A stretch of 64,000 bases of DNA, taken from Brasenia schreberi. Lineage: Eukaryota; Streptophyta; Magnoliopsida; Nymphaeales; Cabombaceae. Location of the stretch: positions 1,860,001 to 1,924,000 of the forward strand of contig JAYKKT010000076.1 in NCBI GenBank assembly GCA_036023115.1. Reading direction: 5' to 3'. This document shows, in pieces, positions 44,618 to 54,809 of this stretch. Each line of letters starts with the position of its first letter. The first letter of the stretch is position 1. A program made the translations under genes and the position numbers. The notes beneath the pieces are model-generated. The model saw only the letters and a list, made by a program, of their open reading frames with translations. It searched no databases and was not told the origin of the DNA.

Positions 44618-47499
44618 TGTAGACACCGAAAATTTTCACTTACGGGTTCTTAGGCCTGAAGTGAACCTTTTCGCAATCTACTTCGCTTTATGGGCGTGCC
44701 AGCTAGTTTACTTTAACTAGCAAAGTATGTTTTGAAAATAATCTGACTTTTGAAAGGCGATTGTAGGCAAGCGGGATTTTTACGTCGCAGACCTTCTTGC
44801 ACCGATGCGCAAGGGTCAGTCTGTACGCTTAGAGACTTCGTTTTGAAACAAGTTTAACTCAAAATATATTTTGAATGAAGAAGTGTTTTAAAACCTTTTG
44901 AAAACCATGCATTTGGGCGATTTTGACTTTGTAAGGGTTGGACGACCCTAAGTCTTGCACGATTTGATTCGGGTTTGTACGATTCTCAGATTTTAGATCA
45001 CGTGGATTTGCACGTGCCTAAGTCTTTCTTTTTATCCCTTTATGGGCCACCTAGGTGTGTGTTATGAACACTCCACTACATGGGGCGAATTTGAGCGGGA
45101 GTACGGGGCTTGCTTCGATGCAATATGCGTCCTACCTCGTGGTATGGCGTAGATGCAATGCAAACTCACGCTACTCCAAAGGGAAAACCCGAAATTAAAA
45201 GACAATGCTGAAGGGAAATTGCCGAAGGGAAATGACTTGTAAAGTAAATAGTCGAAGGGAAATGACTTGTAAAGTAAATAGCGGAAGGGGAAATATGGCT
45301 ATATCTTAAGAGCGGAAAGGCTCAATTGTGTAAGTGTGTGTTGTGTATATATTGAAAGACAACGCACACGACTTGAACCTTAAAACCCGAATCTTAAAGA
45401 CGTAGCCGAAAGAAATACTTTATATAGAGTATATGTAGGGGCCCTTACTTGGGTCTTGTAAGTAAGAGCGAAGGCTCAATGTGTGTGCGTGCTTGAATTG
45501 AAAGACTTACACACACGACATGAAATGAAACCCAAATATAAATTGCAGTATGCCTTGACTAAGGTCTTGGGAGTAAGAGCGAAAGCTCAATGTGTGTGAG
45601 TGTAGAATTGAAGTACTACGCACACGACATAAATGAAACCCAAATATAACTGCAATAAGGCCTTTACTAAGGTCTTGGGAGTAAGAGCGAAGGCTCAATG
45701 TGTGTGCGTGTGGAAAATGGAAAGACAACACACACGACTTAATTAAAAACCCCCTTGACTTAAAATATATAAATATAACTATATATTAAGGGCTGGTTAG
45801 GCCCGTGTGTGTGCAAAAAGTGTACGACTAAGAGCGGAAAGGCTCAAGTGCACATGTGTGTGGGTGTGTCAAACCACGTTATTACAATCGGGGGGAGACG
45901 AAGCTCCTTTACTACAACCCCGTATCAAAATTTAATTGAATATAAAGCAAGTTAATGTAATAGACCAAGTTTAGACACTTACAAATAGCTGGTCCATGTT
46001 CAACTTGCTTGCACGTGGGCTCACGGTTCACCTTGGGCAGCCAAGAGGGGGTTATCCTAGGGGCCTTTGAGGGAGGTTCTATGGGGCACGATTAGGGTCT
46101 TAGGGGAACTAAGGTTCGGCCAAGACGGGGGCTGTGTAAGGTCTGTCCTAGGGTCTGTCCTAGGGTACAGGTCACGGCCAGGGTGCAGGTTAGGTCGGCA
46201 GGAAGGTGGTTAAGTCGGCAGGAAGGCGTCGGGCGCAGCAATCGGGCGCCTGGCGCTGGGCGCTGGGCGCTGGCGGGCGTCTGGCGCTGGGCGCTGGGCG
46301 CTGGCGGGCGTCTGGCGCTGGGCGCTGGGGCGCGGGATGGCGTCAGGGCGCGGGATAGCGTCAGGGCTCGGGATGGCGTCAGGGCGCGGGATAGCGTCAG
46401 GGCGCGCGGACAGCGTCAGGGTGCGCACGGCAGGCGCGGTCCGGTTAGGTTTAGGTTGGTTCAAGTCTAGGGTTAGGTTTGGTCGAACCTAGGTTGGGTT
46501 AGGGCTAGGTTTAGTTAGGCTTAGGTTCAGTTGGGGTTAGGTAGGTTCGAACCTAGGCTAGGTTGGGGTTAGGTTTAGAGGGGTGTAGAGAGAATGGCTA
46601 GGTTAGGTTAGGCTTACCTCTTGGAGCCGGTCCTTCTTGGCTTGAGCCCACGTCTCCATGGTTGCAGCCTCTTGGTCCAGCCCACCTTTGTTGCAGCCCC
46701 TAGGTCTAGACCCACTTAGCCCACATGGCTTGAACCCACCTCACCCAATGAGCCCACATGGCTAGGTCTATCACTCCCTCTCTCTCCTCCCAAATATTTG
46801 CATGAACCCTTTACATGGACCCCCTCACCTCTATTTATAGAGATTTGAGGTGGGTCTTGGATTTGGGTTTGGGTTTGGGGTTTGGATCCATACCCAAATC
46901 CAAACACTATTTGGATCTGGATATTGGATCTCGGATATTTTGAGATCTGTATCCGATCCAAACCCAATATTTTTATGGATACGGATCTGGATATTTTGAT
47001 CCAGATCCGATCCAATCCAAACACTATTTGGATCCAATCCAAATCCAAACACTATTTGGATCGACCCAAACACTATTTGGATTGGCCCAAATCCAAACAC
47101 TATTCATTACATGGATTTGGATCTGGATATATATGGTCCAGATCCAAATCAAAATTTCTTCGGACAGTCCTTCTTGGCTTCTTGAGGCGAACGATCTGTG
47201 CGGGCACTGGCTTCATCAGCGCTCCGTCTGGTGCTGGGTTCTCCCCAACTTTGTCGTTCGGACTCCGTTTCGCCGTTCTGGACTCCGTTGAGCTTTTCAT
47301 CAAATGGGCTCTGCTTTCTTTTGTTTTTTTATCAGGGAGTGGCTTCTGAAGCTCTGGGCTTGAATCCTCTTCGGGCCTAGGGTCTTCTTTTGCCTTCTGT
47401 ACCTGTTTTCACATTTCAAAACAGGTCGTCGTTTTGGCTCAAACGAGCTTTTTGGTGTTTTGAGAGTTTTTGAAAAATAGAAGATTTGGGGTGTTTACA
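44618..47499 (-). mobile_element. B LTR 2 (family 2)
   Basis: 2,882 bp, nearly identical to LTR 1. The 40-bp length difference comes from one extra 18-bp GC-rich unit and about 20 extra bases in the GGAT/ATCC tract near 47060. The upstream flank (44613-44617, ATGTC) is B-type RT sequence, not a primer-binding site, so this LTR is not a normal 5' LTR of internal region 1. Confidence 0.92.
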
Positions 47500-48376
47500 G
47501 ATGCCCCTCTTTGGCATTATCCAAATGTATTTGGATAATGGCAAAGAAGAAACACCCCGTTCTCTCAAATTTTCTCGAGAATACACCATTTATTTTGCAA
47601 AAACCCTGTTTTCTTTTTCCACAAGTGGGGATTTTCAGCAAAAGGGGGCTTTTCCTAGCTATTTCCCTATATGTATGATCATGCACGAATGACTCTTTGA
47701 ATGCATGCATGAGAAAAATTTTATTTTTTGTTTTTGAGCCCGAAGAGAGCCTTTTGAGGCTGGTTGCTCCGAGCAGGTTTTTACCCATGTCTTTTTGACA
47801 TTCGTGGGTTTTTCAAAAATTTCTTTTTGAAAAGGAACTCCTTTTAACTTTTATCGAAAAGGACTTCCATTTTTCATACTTCCCTTCATTCGGGTTTCAA
47901 TACCTGCTACTCAGTAGAGGTTTTTGGGTAGGAAAACTTGGAAAACATTTCAAAGTTCCATTTCCTACAAAACAGAGTCGAGTTCTCAAACAAAATGAAA
48001 TCCAAATAAGCCGATTTTATTCGTACTTTAGGATTTTCGCAAATTTGAATCTTTTTCCTCGGGGATAAGCCGTAGGGTTATGGGAAAGAGATACCACGGT
48101 CCCTTCTGAAGCGTCCCGTGGTTTTAGGCAAAGAATCGGAAAATCGCTCTTTGGAGCTTTGGCTTTTTGTTTCTTTTTCATAGAGGGTCTCCCTTTGGGA
48201 GTATTTTTTCATTAATCCCTCTTTTCTTTAAAGGAGAGCAGCTCTTTAGAGGAGTTTTTGTATTCCCTGTTTATGAAGGGAAGACCTCTTTGGGAGGAGT
48301 GTTTTTATATCTCCTTTTTCTTTTGAAACGAGAAGACCTCTTTCGGAGGAGTTTTTGTATTCCCTGTTTATGAAGG
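47500..48376 (-). other. B internal region 2, part 1 (PPT, palindrome, UTR)
   Basis: Collinear with 42594-43470. PPT complement at 47504-47512, palindrome at 47509-47546. Ends at GAAGG (48372-48376), the left target duplication of A. Confidence 0.9.
48372..48376. repeat. Target-site duplication of A, left copy (GAAGG)
   Basis: GAAGG precedes the A terminus at 48377 and recurs at 62988-62992. The uninterrupted paralogue near 43460 reads TGTTTATGAAGGGAAGACC, confirming the site. Confidence 0.96.
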
Positions 48377-49866
48377 TGTAAACACCCCGAAATCCCACGA
48401 ATTTCTTAAACAAATCTGGTTTTGATAGAAGCAGCCCCAAAGGGCCGTTTTTGAGTTTGGAAACCTAGGAGCCTTCCAAACAACCCTGTATATATGTTTT
48501 AAAACTTTATCTTTCAAAACATATGATATAGCTTTTGAAAACCCTTTTAAAACATGTTTTGAAACCCCGAAGTGGCTTGGCCTGATCAAGACAGGACCAG
48601 GAGAGACCAGGAGAGCCCAGAAGAGCTCGGAACCGGAGCACCTGTCGAGCCCGGCACAGCATCTCTTGTATCTGATTCACACCCCAGGATCTCGAACGTC
48701 CAAGACCCTGTTCTTATCAAAAAAAGCATTTGAAGTCATCTCCAGAAGGCAGAAACGGAGGCGGACGACTATGTTGGCGAAGACCCAACGCAGACGGAGT
48801 ACTGATGCTGTCAGGCCCCGCACGAATCGTCCGTTTCGAACCCAGCTCGAAGGAGTCAGAGTTCAGTTTGGATTGGGTCTGGACCATATATATCCAGATT
48901 CCAATCCAAACCCATATGTGGACTTGGATTTGGATTTGGATCCAAAGATCCAATCCAATATCCATATCCATGGCCCACATCACCTTCTCATAAATGAAGG
49001 TGGGGCCCACTTGAAATTCACGTGGGATATTGGGCATGAGAGAGAGTGGGGGTGATAAATATCAAGAGTGTTGTATTAAGCTTGACTTGTGTGTCAAGTT
49101 TGGGTTTAATCTTGTGGTTTAGCCTAATTGAGTGGGTTTAAGCTTGTAATTAGCTAAAACCTAACCTAGGGCTGCACCAACATGGGATGATCAAGGTTTA
49201 TGGGCCATGCTAAGGGAGCTCCATCACCTAAACCTAGCCAAAAATACCTAAACCTAGCCTAAACCCCTAATCCACCCCTAATCTGAACCTAATCACCTAA
49301 CCCACTTCCCTAATCCCGGCCTAATCCCAACCTAATCACCTAACCCACTTCCCTAATCCTTCCCTAAACCTAGATTAATTTCCCTAATCCTAGCCTAAAC
49401 CTAGCCTAAACCACCTAACCTAGCTCACTAAACCTCACCCTAAAACCCAACCACCTAACCTAGCCCTAAACCCCTAAACCACCCTTAGCCCACGATTTTC
49501 CCAAACACCTAGTTTTAAAATATCTGGCCCAGCCCCATCCAGCCCACCTTATCTACATACCACCCTACCTAAACCACCTAACCACTACCCACAACCCAGC
49601 CCTAACCGACCTACCCATCCCCATTTAAACCCCCCTCCTTGTGGGCGGGTTTTTCAAGTGGGAGCCCTCACCTCAGCCCAGCCGATTCCACTCTCCAATC
49701 CGCCCGCCTGCTCCACTCCCCAACTGCTCCACCTGCACCGCCACCTTCCCTCTTCCATCCACCACCACCATCCCTCAGCCGGACGCCACCACCTCCACCC
49801 AACCGAACCAGCCAACAGTCACCTGCCCGCCTGCTTCCCATTTCATCCGCCACCTCTCCCCATTCG

Positions 49867-49872
49867 GTAAGT
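49867..49872 (+). promoter_or_regulatory. Candidate 5' splice donor, A 5' LTR
   Basis: CATTCG|GTAAGT, about 240 bp after the TATA-like box and 1,932 bp before the pyrimidine-rich acceptor at 51798. Splicing would remove the R/U5 repeats, the primer site and most upstream ATGs from the gag mRNA. Confidence 0.5.
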
Positions 49873-50582
49873 GCCCCAAACTCCCTCAAAACCACTCTCT
49901 ACCACCTCCCCACTCTTAGCCACCCATCTTCCCCTTAGCTCAACCTCTTTGCCGCCACCATCTAAGCCTAGCCGAACCTAGGATAACCCAAGTGGCTGGC
50001 CACTACTCAGCCACCACCTCCCATTCGGCCGACCTCCCCCTAGGCGTCCTCTTTGGCCTTCCCACTAGCTCACCTTTTAGGTCCAGTTTCCCTAAGTCCC
50101 TAACTTCCCTAGTGACCCTAAGACCCACTTAGTCAGCCACTCTAAACTCCCTACTTGGAGGCGCCGCCCACTTGCCACCGATCCCCTTCAAGGCGTCCAT
50201 CCCGCGCCCCATTTGCAGCCGGCCAGCACTCTTGGTCACATACCTTCGCGGAGCTCCCGTTTGCAGCCCAAAGCCAAGGCCACGCTCAAGCAAGACCTCT
50301 ACGGACCAGCTACTTGTAAGTTTCTAAACTCGGTCTTTAGTCATACGCTTGCTTGAAATTCAATTTGATACGGGGTTGTAATAACGGAGCCTAGTCTCCC
50401 CCCGCTTGTAATAACGTGGCTTGGCACAACCACACACACGTGCACTCTCTTAGTCGTGCACAACTTTGAACACACACGGGCCTAATCAGCCCCTAATATA
50501 TAAGTATACGTATATATTTCATTCCCGAAGGGTTTTGTTTAAGTTGGGTGTGTTGTCTTTCAATTTAAACACTCTCACACAC

Positions 50583-51030
50583 ATTGAGCTTTCGCTCTTA
50601 TTTGAAAGACCCAAGTAAGGGCCGACCTATACTATTTGGGTTTCATTTCATGTCGTGTGAGTAAGTCTTTTAATTTAAACACTCTCACACACATTGAGCT
50701 TTCGCTCTTATTTGAAAGACCCAAGTAAGGGCCGACCTATACTATTTGGGTTTCATTTCATGTCGTGTGAGTAAGTCTTTCAATTTAAACACTCTCACAC
50801 ACATTGAGCTTTCGCTCTTATTTGAAAGACCCAAGTAAGGGCCGACCTATACTATTTGGGTTTCATTTCTTGTCATGTGAGTAGTCTTTCAATTCAAGCA
50901 CTTTCACACACATTGAGCCTTCGCTCTTACTCCCAAGACCTTAGTCAAGGCCATACTGCAATTTATATTTGGGTTTAATTTCATGTCGTGTGTGTAAGTC
51001 TTTCAATTCAAGCACGCACCCACATTGAGC
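50583..51030 (+). repeat. Roughly 110-bp ATTGAGCC tandem array in A LTR
   Basis: ATTGAGCC starts at 50583, 50693, 50803, 50912 and 51024. The first three units are nearly identical; the last two are variants. The 3' LTR has the same array at about 61876-62320. Confidence 0.93.
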
Positions 51031-51476
51031 CTTCGCTCTTATTTGCAAGACCCGAGTAAGGGCTCATATACATAAGATATATACATATCTCCCTTCGGTT
51101 ATTTCCCTTCGGTTATTTCCCTTCGGTTATTTCCCTTCGGTTATTTCCCTTCTGTTATTTCCCTTCAGCATTGTCTTTACATTTCGGGTTTTCCCTTTGG
51201 AGTAGCGTGAGTTTGCATTGCATCTACGCCATACCACGAGGTAGGACGCATATTGCATCAAAGCAACCCCCGCTCGAATTCGCCCATGTAGTGGAGTGTT
51301 CATAACACACAAACTAGGCGACCCAAAAAGGGATAAAAGAAAAGACTTAGGCACGTGCAAATCCACGTGATCTAAAACATGCAATCGCATCTTAAAGACC
51401 CGAAATAGACACCTCGAACCGTTTCGTAGACTTTCTCCCTAAAACTCGATTTTTTGTAAAAGCGTACAGACTGACC

Positions 51477-51494
51477 CTTGCGCATCGGTGCAAG
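51477..51494 (+). promoter_or_regulatory. U5 stem-loop 1, A 5' LTR
   Basis: CTTGCGC-ATCG-GTGCAAG: a 7-bp stem (one G-T pair) with a 4-nt loop. Conserved in every LTR with this region: family 1, and F as CTTGCGC-GTCG-GTGCAAG, and the B LTRs. Confidence 0.65.
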
Positions 51495-51564
51495 AAGGTC
51501 TGCGACGACAAGAGCTCACTTGCTCACAGTCGCCACGTTTAGAAGTCAGTATTGATATATCTTC

Positions 51565-51594
51565 GCTAGCTTAAGTAAGCTAGCTGGCACGCCC
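51565..51594 (+). promoter_or_regulatory. U5 stem-loop 2 plus primer-site mimic, A 5' LTR
   Basis: GCTAGCTTAAGTAAGCTAGC (perfect 9-bp arms, loop AG) at 51565-51584 is directly followed by TGGCACGCCC at 51585-51594. The same ten bases open the true primer-binding site 103 bp downstream (51688-51697). Confidence 0.8.
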
Positions 51595-51687
51595 TGTTTG
51601 TATATCTAGGCCTTAGACGCACGATAAGATCCACTCCAAGCCACGAAAGGGGCGAAGAGGCGGGGATTTTCGCGCGTCTACAGAGAT

Positions 51688-51705
51688 TGGCACGCCCGGT
51701 GGGAC
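51688..51705 (+). promoter_or_regulatory. Primer-binding site of element A
   Basis: TGGCACGCCCGGTGGGAC starts 5 nt after the 5' LTR. Its complement ends GGGCGTGCCA, compatible with a tRNA 3' end (CCA). I do not recognise which tRNA. Confidence 0.82.
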
Positions 51706-51796
51706 GTGAGCCTTTTCAAAAATCGAGTTTACTTGTAGGAGTCTTGCGAAAATTTTATAAAGGTGTCGTTTTAACTTGTTTTCTTTGTTTTCACTT

Positions 51797-51798
51797 AG
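51797..51798 (+). promoter_or_regulatory. Candidate 3' splice acceptor upstream of A gag
   Basis: A pyrimidine-rich tract (TTTTCTTTGTTTTCACTTAG|G) ends 25 nt before the gag ATG at 51824. Conserved in I and C although the rest of the leader varies. Confidence 0.5.
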
Positions 51799-51823
51799 GA
51801 AATTTTGAAAAAGCTTGAAAAGC

Positions 51824-54694
51824 ATGTCAAAATCCAATCCAAGTGAAGTGTCGAGCCAAGGCTCATGCGCATCAAGTTCTCACTCTAGGAGGATTTTCAA
51901 AAACAAAATAAAACTAGATGAAATCGAGGACTTGAGAAGGGAATTTGAGGCCAAAATCGATGCTCTCAGCCAAGAGGCTGAAGTAGGCGATTCGTGTTCA
52001 TCAAACGGTGAACAAAGGCCTAAAAAGAAAATTGAAAAACCTCGCAAGCAAAGAGAAGCCTCCGTAATGGAAGGTAACCAATACCACGAGTCCTTCACAC
52101 AAAAGGACCGTAAAGCCCTACAGCAGCTGCTGAAAGGGCAAAATAAAGAGAAAAGAAGCTACGCCCTGTCTGATTTCCTTCCTATGGATTACGAAACAGA
52201 CAGTGACGATGAAATACCGAACTTCCATCGGTATGATGGCATGGGAGACCCTAGGTCTCACTTGCAGCTTTTCTCACGTCGAGCCCATAAGAAGAAAAAG
52301 GACTCGATGAAATGGGTGTATTGGTTCCCTCTATCCCTTAAAGGCACAGCTGCCAAATGGCTGGCTTCCTACGACTTAAGCCAGTTCGCTACTTTTGAAG
52401 AGTTAGCGAACTGCTTCATGCAAAGATTTGCACACAACGTGGAAGTCACGCCAACCCTGAATACTTTAAGGGATACAAAGCAAGGCATGAACGAAGACGT
52501 GCATGCCTTCATTATAAGATGGAGGTCTCTTTTAGGCCAAGTGCGAGAGCCTATATCCGAAGGATGCGCAGTAATGCTCATCCTGGATAATTTTAAAAGC
52601 GAGTTAAAAACCCTTCTCTCGCTCCATGAGATTTCAACTTTCCATAAGTTGATCAAAAAAGCCTCCCTTTTCGAAACCAACTTGCGAAAAGGGACATACG
52701 ACCACTTATGGAAAGGAAGTGCCGTTCCCAAAACACGTGTGGAAAAGCCCATTGCATATGGGCTGCCCACAACGGACAAAGGGGCAAAGCCCCATAAAAT
52801 CGCCAATGTCCGGGTGGATCCAGGCATGGCGGGCACTTCTAAAAATTTCGAAAAAATAGAAAATAAGAGAGAACGCAATTTTTCAAAACCAATTGAAAAA
52901 CGGGAGTACACTCCGCTGGGGCAACCTGTGTCGGAGGTCCTAGACCTCCTACTTGCCCAGGGCATGATCGAACTCCCTGAAATCCCCGAAGGAGTCACGT
53001 CCAAAGGGGGGTATTTAAACCGGTTTTGCAAGTATCATCGGCTCAAAGGCCATGATACCAAACGGTGCTTCTCTCTTCTAAATAAAATTGAGAACTTGAT
53101 AGCGGAGGGCCGGCTCCAGGTCACTGCGGAATCTGAGCCACCTCAAGCTATCTTCAAGGAACCCTTTCCCAAACACGCCAGTGGCAGTGGGAAAGGAAAG
53201 GAGGTATGTACCCTCACCATTTCCAAGGAACTAGCGCGAAAGCCCGAACCTGGTCGACCTGCTTGTGCGCCCATCCTTGTACTATACAAGAGGCCCGCCC
53301 AAGTCGTCATTCGGGGACCATCAAAAGTGGAAACCCCGGCAAAACCAGTTTTGAAAATCCAAGGTTCTCCTCAGCTCATCCTTAGAGCCAAGTTTAGCGC
53401 GAACCCTAGGCTGGTCGTGGGGGAAGTCACTAGATCCGGGAGGATCTACCAACCCCCGCACCTTCAAGGTGCTCAAAAGGTGGTCAGTGTGCCTGGCCCC
53501 TCAAAAGCATGTATCCCTAGTGGTCCGCCAAAAGCAGATAAGGACAAAATCATCCTAAATCCTTATGATTTCGAAAACCACCTTTCAAAGATTCCTATTC
53601 ACATGTCTATCCTAGAGCTTATCAAAACCTCGCCTAGGCATAGACTTGTCTTAGAGAAAATTCTAGGAAGGGCCAAGGTTGATTCGAACATAAGTCCGGA
53701 GTCCTTGTCTGCCCAAGTGGCTTTGTTAGGAGCAAAATCGCCCATCACCTTTTCGGAAGATGATGTAGATAGACCCTACGAAACCCATAACCAGGCCCTG
53801 CATATCGAGGTGGTTCTAAACAACCACTCTGTGGACAGGTGCCTAGTCGATGGTGGAGGAGGGCTCAACATCCTTCCACTTCACGTGGCGTACAAAATCG
53901 GAGTCACCTTGACTTCAGTGAACCCAAGCCCCATCGTTATCACTGGATACGATGGGAATGCGTCTAGGCCTTTAGGATCCATCGAACTCCCAATGGAAAC
54001 GGGAGGGATTGAACACACGGGGGTGTTCCATGTCTTAGACATCCACCCCCATTATAACCTGTTGCTGGGAAGACCCTGGATACACAGTTTGTGCGCTGTG
54101 CCATCCACCTTCCACAAGTGTGTCAAGATCCCTTTTAGGGACCAAGTCGTAGTGATCCTAGGTGAGAGTCACCCACAGCTTCAGGGGATCATAAACTCCC
54201 CTTGTTTATCGAGCTCCCAGGCCCATGAGGCTAACCTGGGGCAAATCATGGTTGAGCCACCTCGGCTCGTGTTGAACAACCCTAGGAAGGTTGTATGTGT
54301 GAAGGGGCCGCCCAAAGCAGGCCCCCTCCCAACTCTAATCCTCCTAGGAAAACCCAAGCGTTCCCTATTTCCAAAACCCCTGGACAAAAGGCCCTACGAG
54401 CCTAATATGGACGATAGCATGTTCCAGGACCACGACTTATATCCCATCTTTTCAAAAAACAAAAGGTCGTGGAACATGTTATTAAACATGGGCTACACGC
54501 CCTACAAAAGTCTAGGGGCACAAAACCAGGGTCTCCTAGAGCCCATCCTTCCTAGGGCCAATCCAAGCCGATACGGGATCGGCTATACTCCCCGAATACC
54601 GCCGGAGCCACCCCCTGTGACCACCTGGGTCAAGGGTGCCCCGGAGCCTGTCTTAGAAGAAACCTATGGTTTAGACCTCCTATTCCGAGTCTAA
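51824..54694 (+). CDS. gag: Gag-protease polyprotein of element A
   Basis: Open frame of 956 codons. I start at ATG 51824 (MSKSNPSEVSS) rather than the in-frame TTG nine bases earlier, because the ATG follows the acceptor-like site and is conserved in I and C. The product would form the particle and mature the polyproteins. Visible parts: charged N-terminus with a predicted helix (residues about 25-55), lysine-rich stretch, capsid-like Retrotrans_gag domain (about 130-300), a Cys/His knuckle C402-x2-H405-x4-H410-x4-C415 of a plant gypsy type, a basic linker, a retroviral-type aspartic protease with Asp676-Gly-Gly-Gly and the Tat/Ogre-typical LLGRPWIH near residue 747, and a proline-rich tail. 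The Ser/Thr usually second in the protease triad is Gly here, as in I and C. The only unbroken large gene in the window. Confidence 0.96.
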   Translation: MSKSNPSEVSSQGSCASSSHSRRIFKNKIKLDEIEDLRREFEAKIDALSQEAEVGDSCSSNGEQRPKKKIEKPRKQREASVMEGNQYHESFTQKDRKALQQLLKGQNKEKRSYALSDFLPMDYETDSDDEIPNFHRYDGMGDPRSHLQLFSRRAHKKKKDSMKWVYWFPLSLKGTAAKWLASYDLSQFATFEELANCFMQRFAHNVEVTPTLNTLRDTKQGMNEDVHAFIIRWRSLLGQVREPISEGCAVMLILDNFKSELKTLLSLHEISTFHKLIKKASLFETNLRKGTYDHLWKGSAVPKTRVEKPIAYGLPTTDKGAKPHKIANVRVDPGMAGTSKNFEKIENKRERNFSKPIEKREYTPLGQPVSEVLDLLLAQGMIELPEIPEGVTSKGGYLNRFCKYHRLKGHDTKRCFSLLNKIENLIAEGRLQVTAESEPPQAIFKEPFPKHASGSGKGKEVCTLTISKELARKPEPGRPACAPILVLYKRPAQVVIRGPSKVETPAKPVLKIQGSPQLILRAKFSANPRLVVGEVTRSGRIYQPPHLQGAQKVVSVPGPSKACIPSGPPKADKDKIILNPYDFENHLSKIPIHMSILELIKTSPRHRLVLEKILGRAKVDSNISPESLSAQVALLGAKSPITFSEDDVDRPYETHNQALHIEVVLNNHSVDRCLVDGGGGLNILPLHVAYKIGVTLTSVNPSPIVITGYDGNASRPLGSIELPMETGGIEHTGVFHVLDIHPHYNLLLGRPWIHSLCAVPSTFHKCVKIPFRDQVVVILGESHPQLQGIINSPCLSSSQAHEANLGQIMVEPPRLVLNNPRKVVCVKGPPKAGPLPTLILLGKPKRSLFPKPLDKRPYEPNMDDSMFQDHDLYPIFSKNKRSWNMLLNMGYTPYKSLGAQNQGLLEPILPRANPSRYGIGYTPRIPPEPPPVTTWVKGAPEPVLEETYGLDLLFRV

Positions 54695-54809
54695 CCCATA
54701 GTGTTTTCCCTTTGTAGGTATGACGGAAGATCCCTTTTTCTAAAAATACCAAAAACATTTGAAAACTTAAAATCCGAAAAAAATCGAAAAACAAGAAAAA
54801 CCAAAAACA

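Larger units (their letters stand above)
48377..51682 (+). mobile_element. 5' LTR of element A
   Basis: Order: terminus, inverted GGAT tract (48890-48975), CCTAA-rich U3 (49225-49500), TATA-like ATTTAAA (49623-49629), C-rich leader, donor-like CG|GTAAGT (49867), second GTAAGT (50316), ATTGAGCC array (50583-51030; steps of 110, 110, 109 and 112 bp), CTTCGGTTATTTCC repeats (51090-51165), U5 hairpins and the CGCGCGTCTACA end. Proline-rich frames at 49639-49938 lie between the TATA box and the donor and are identical in both LTRs; I do not call a gene. Confidence 0.96.

Noticed and set aside
49639..49938. Proline/serine-rich open frames in three frames after the A TATA box (also 60930-61229, 6938-7129, 26047-26660, 29784-30131)
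   Set aside because: C-rich leader sequence that reads open in several frames at once; it differs between I, J and A without protein-level conservation. A short upstream ORF role cannot be excluded.
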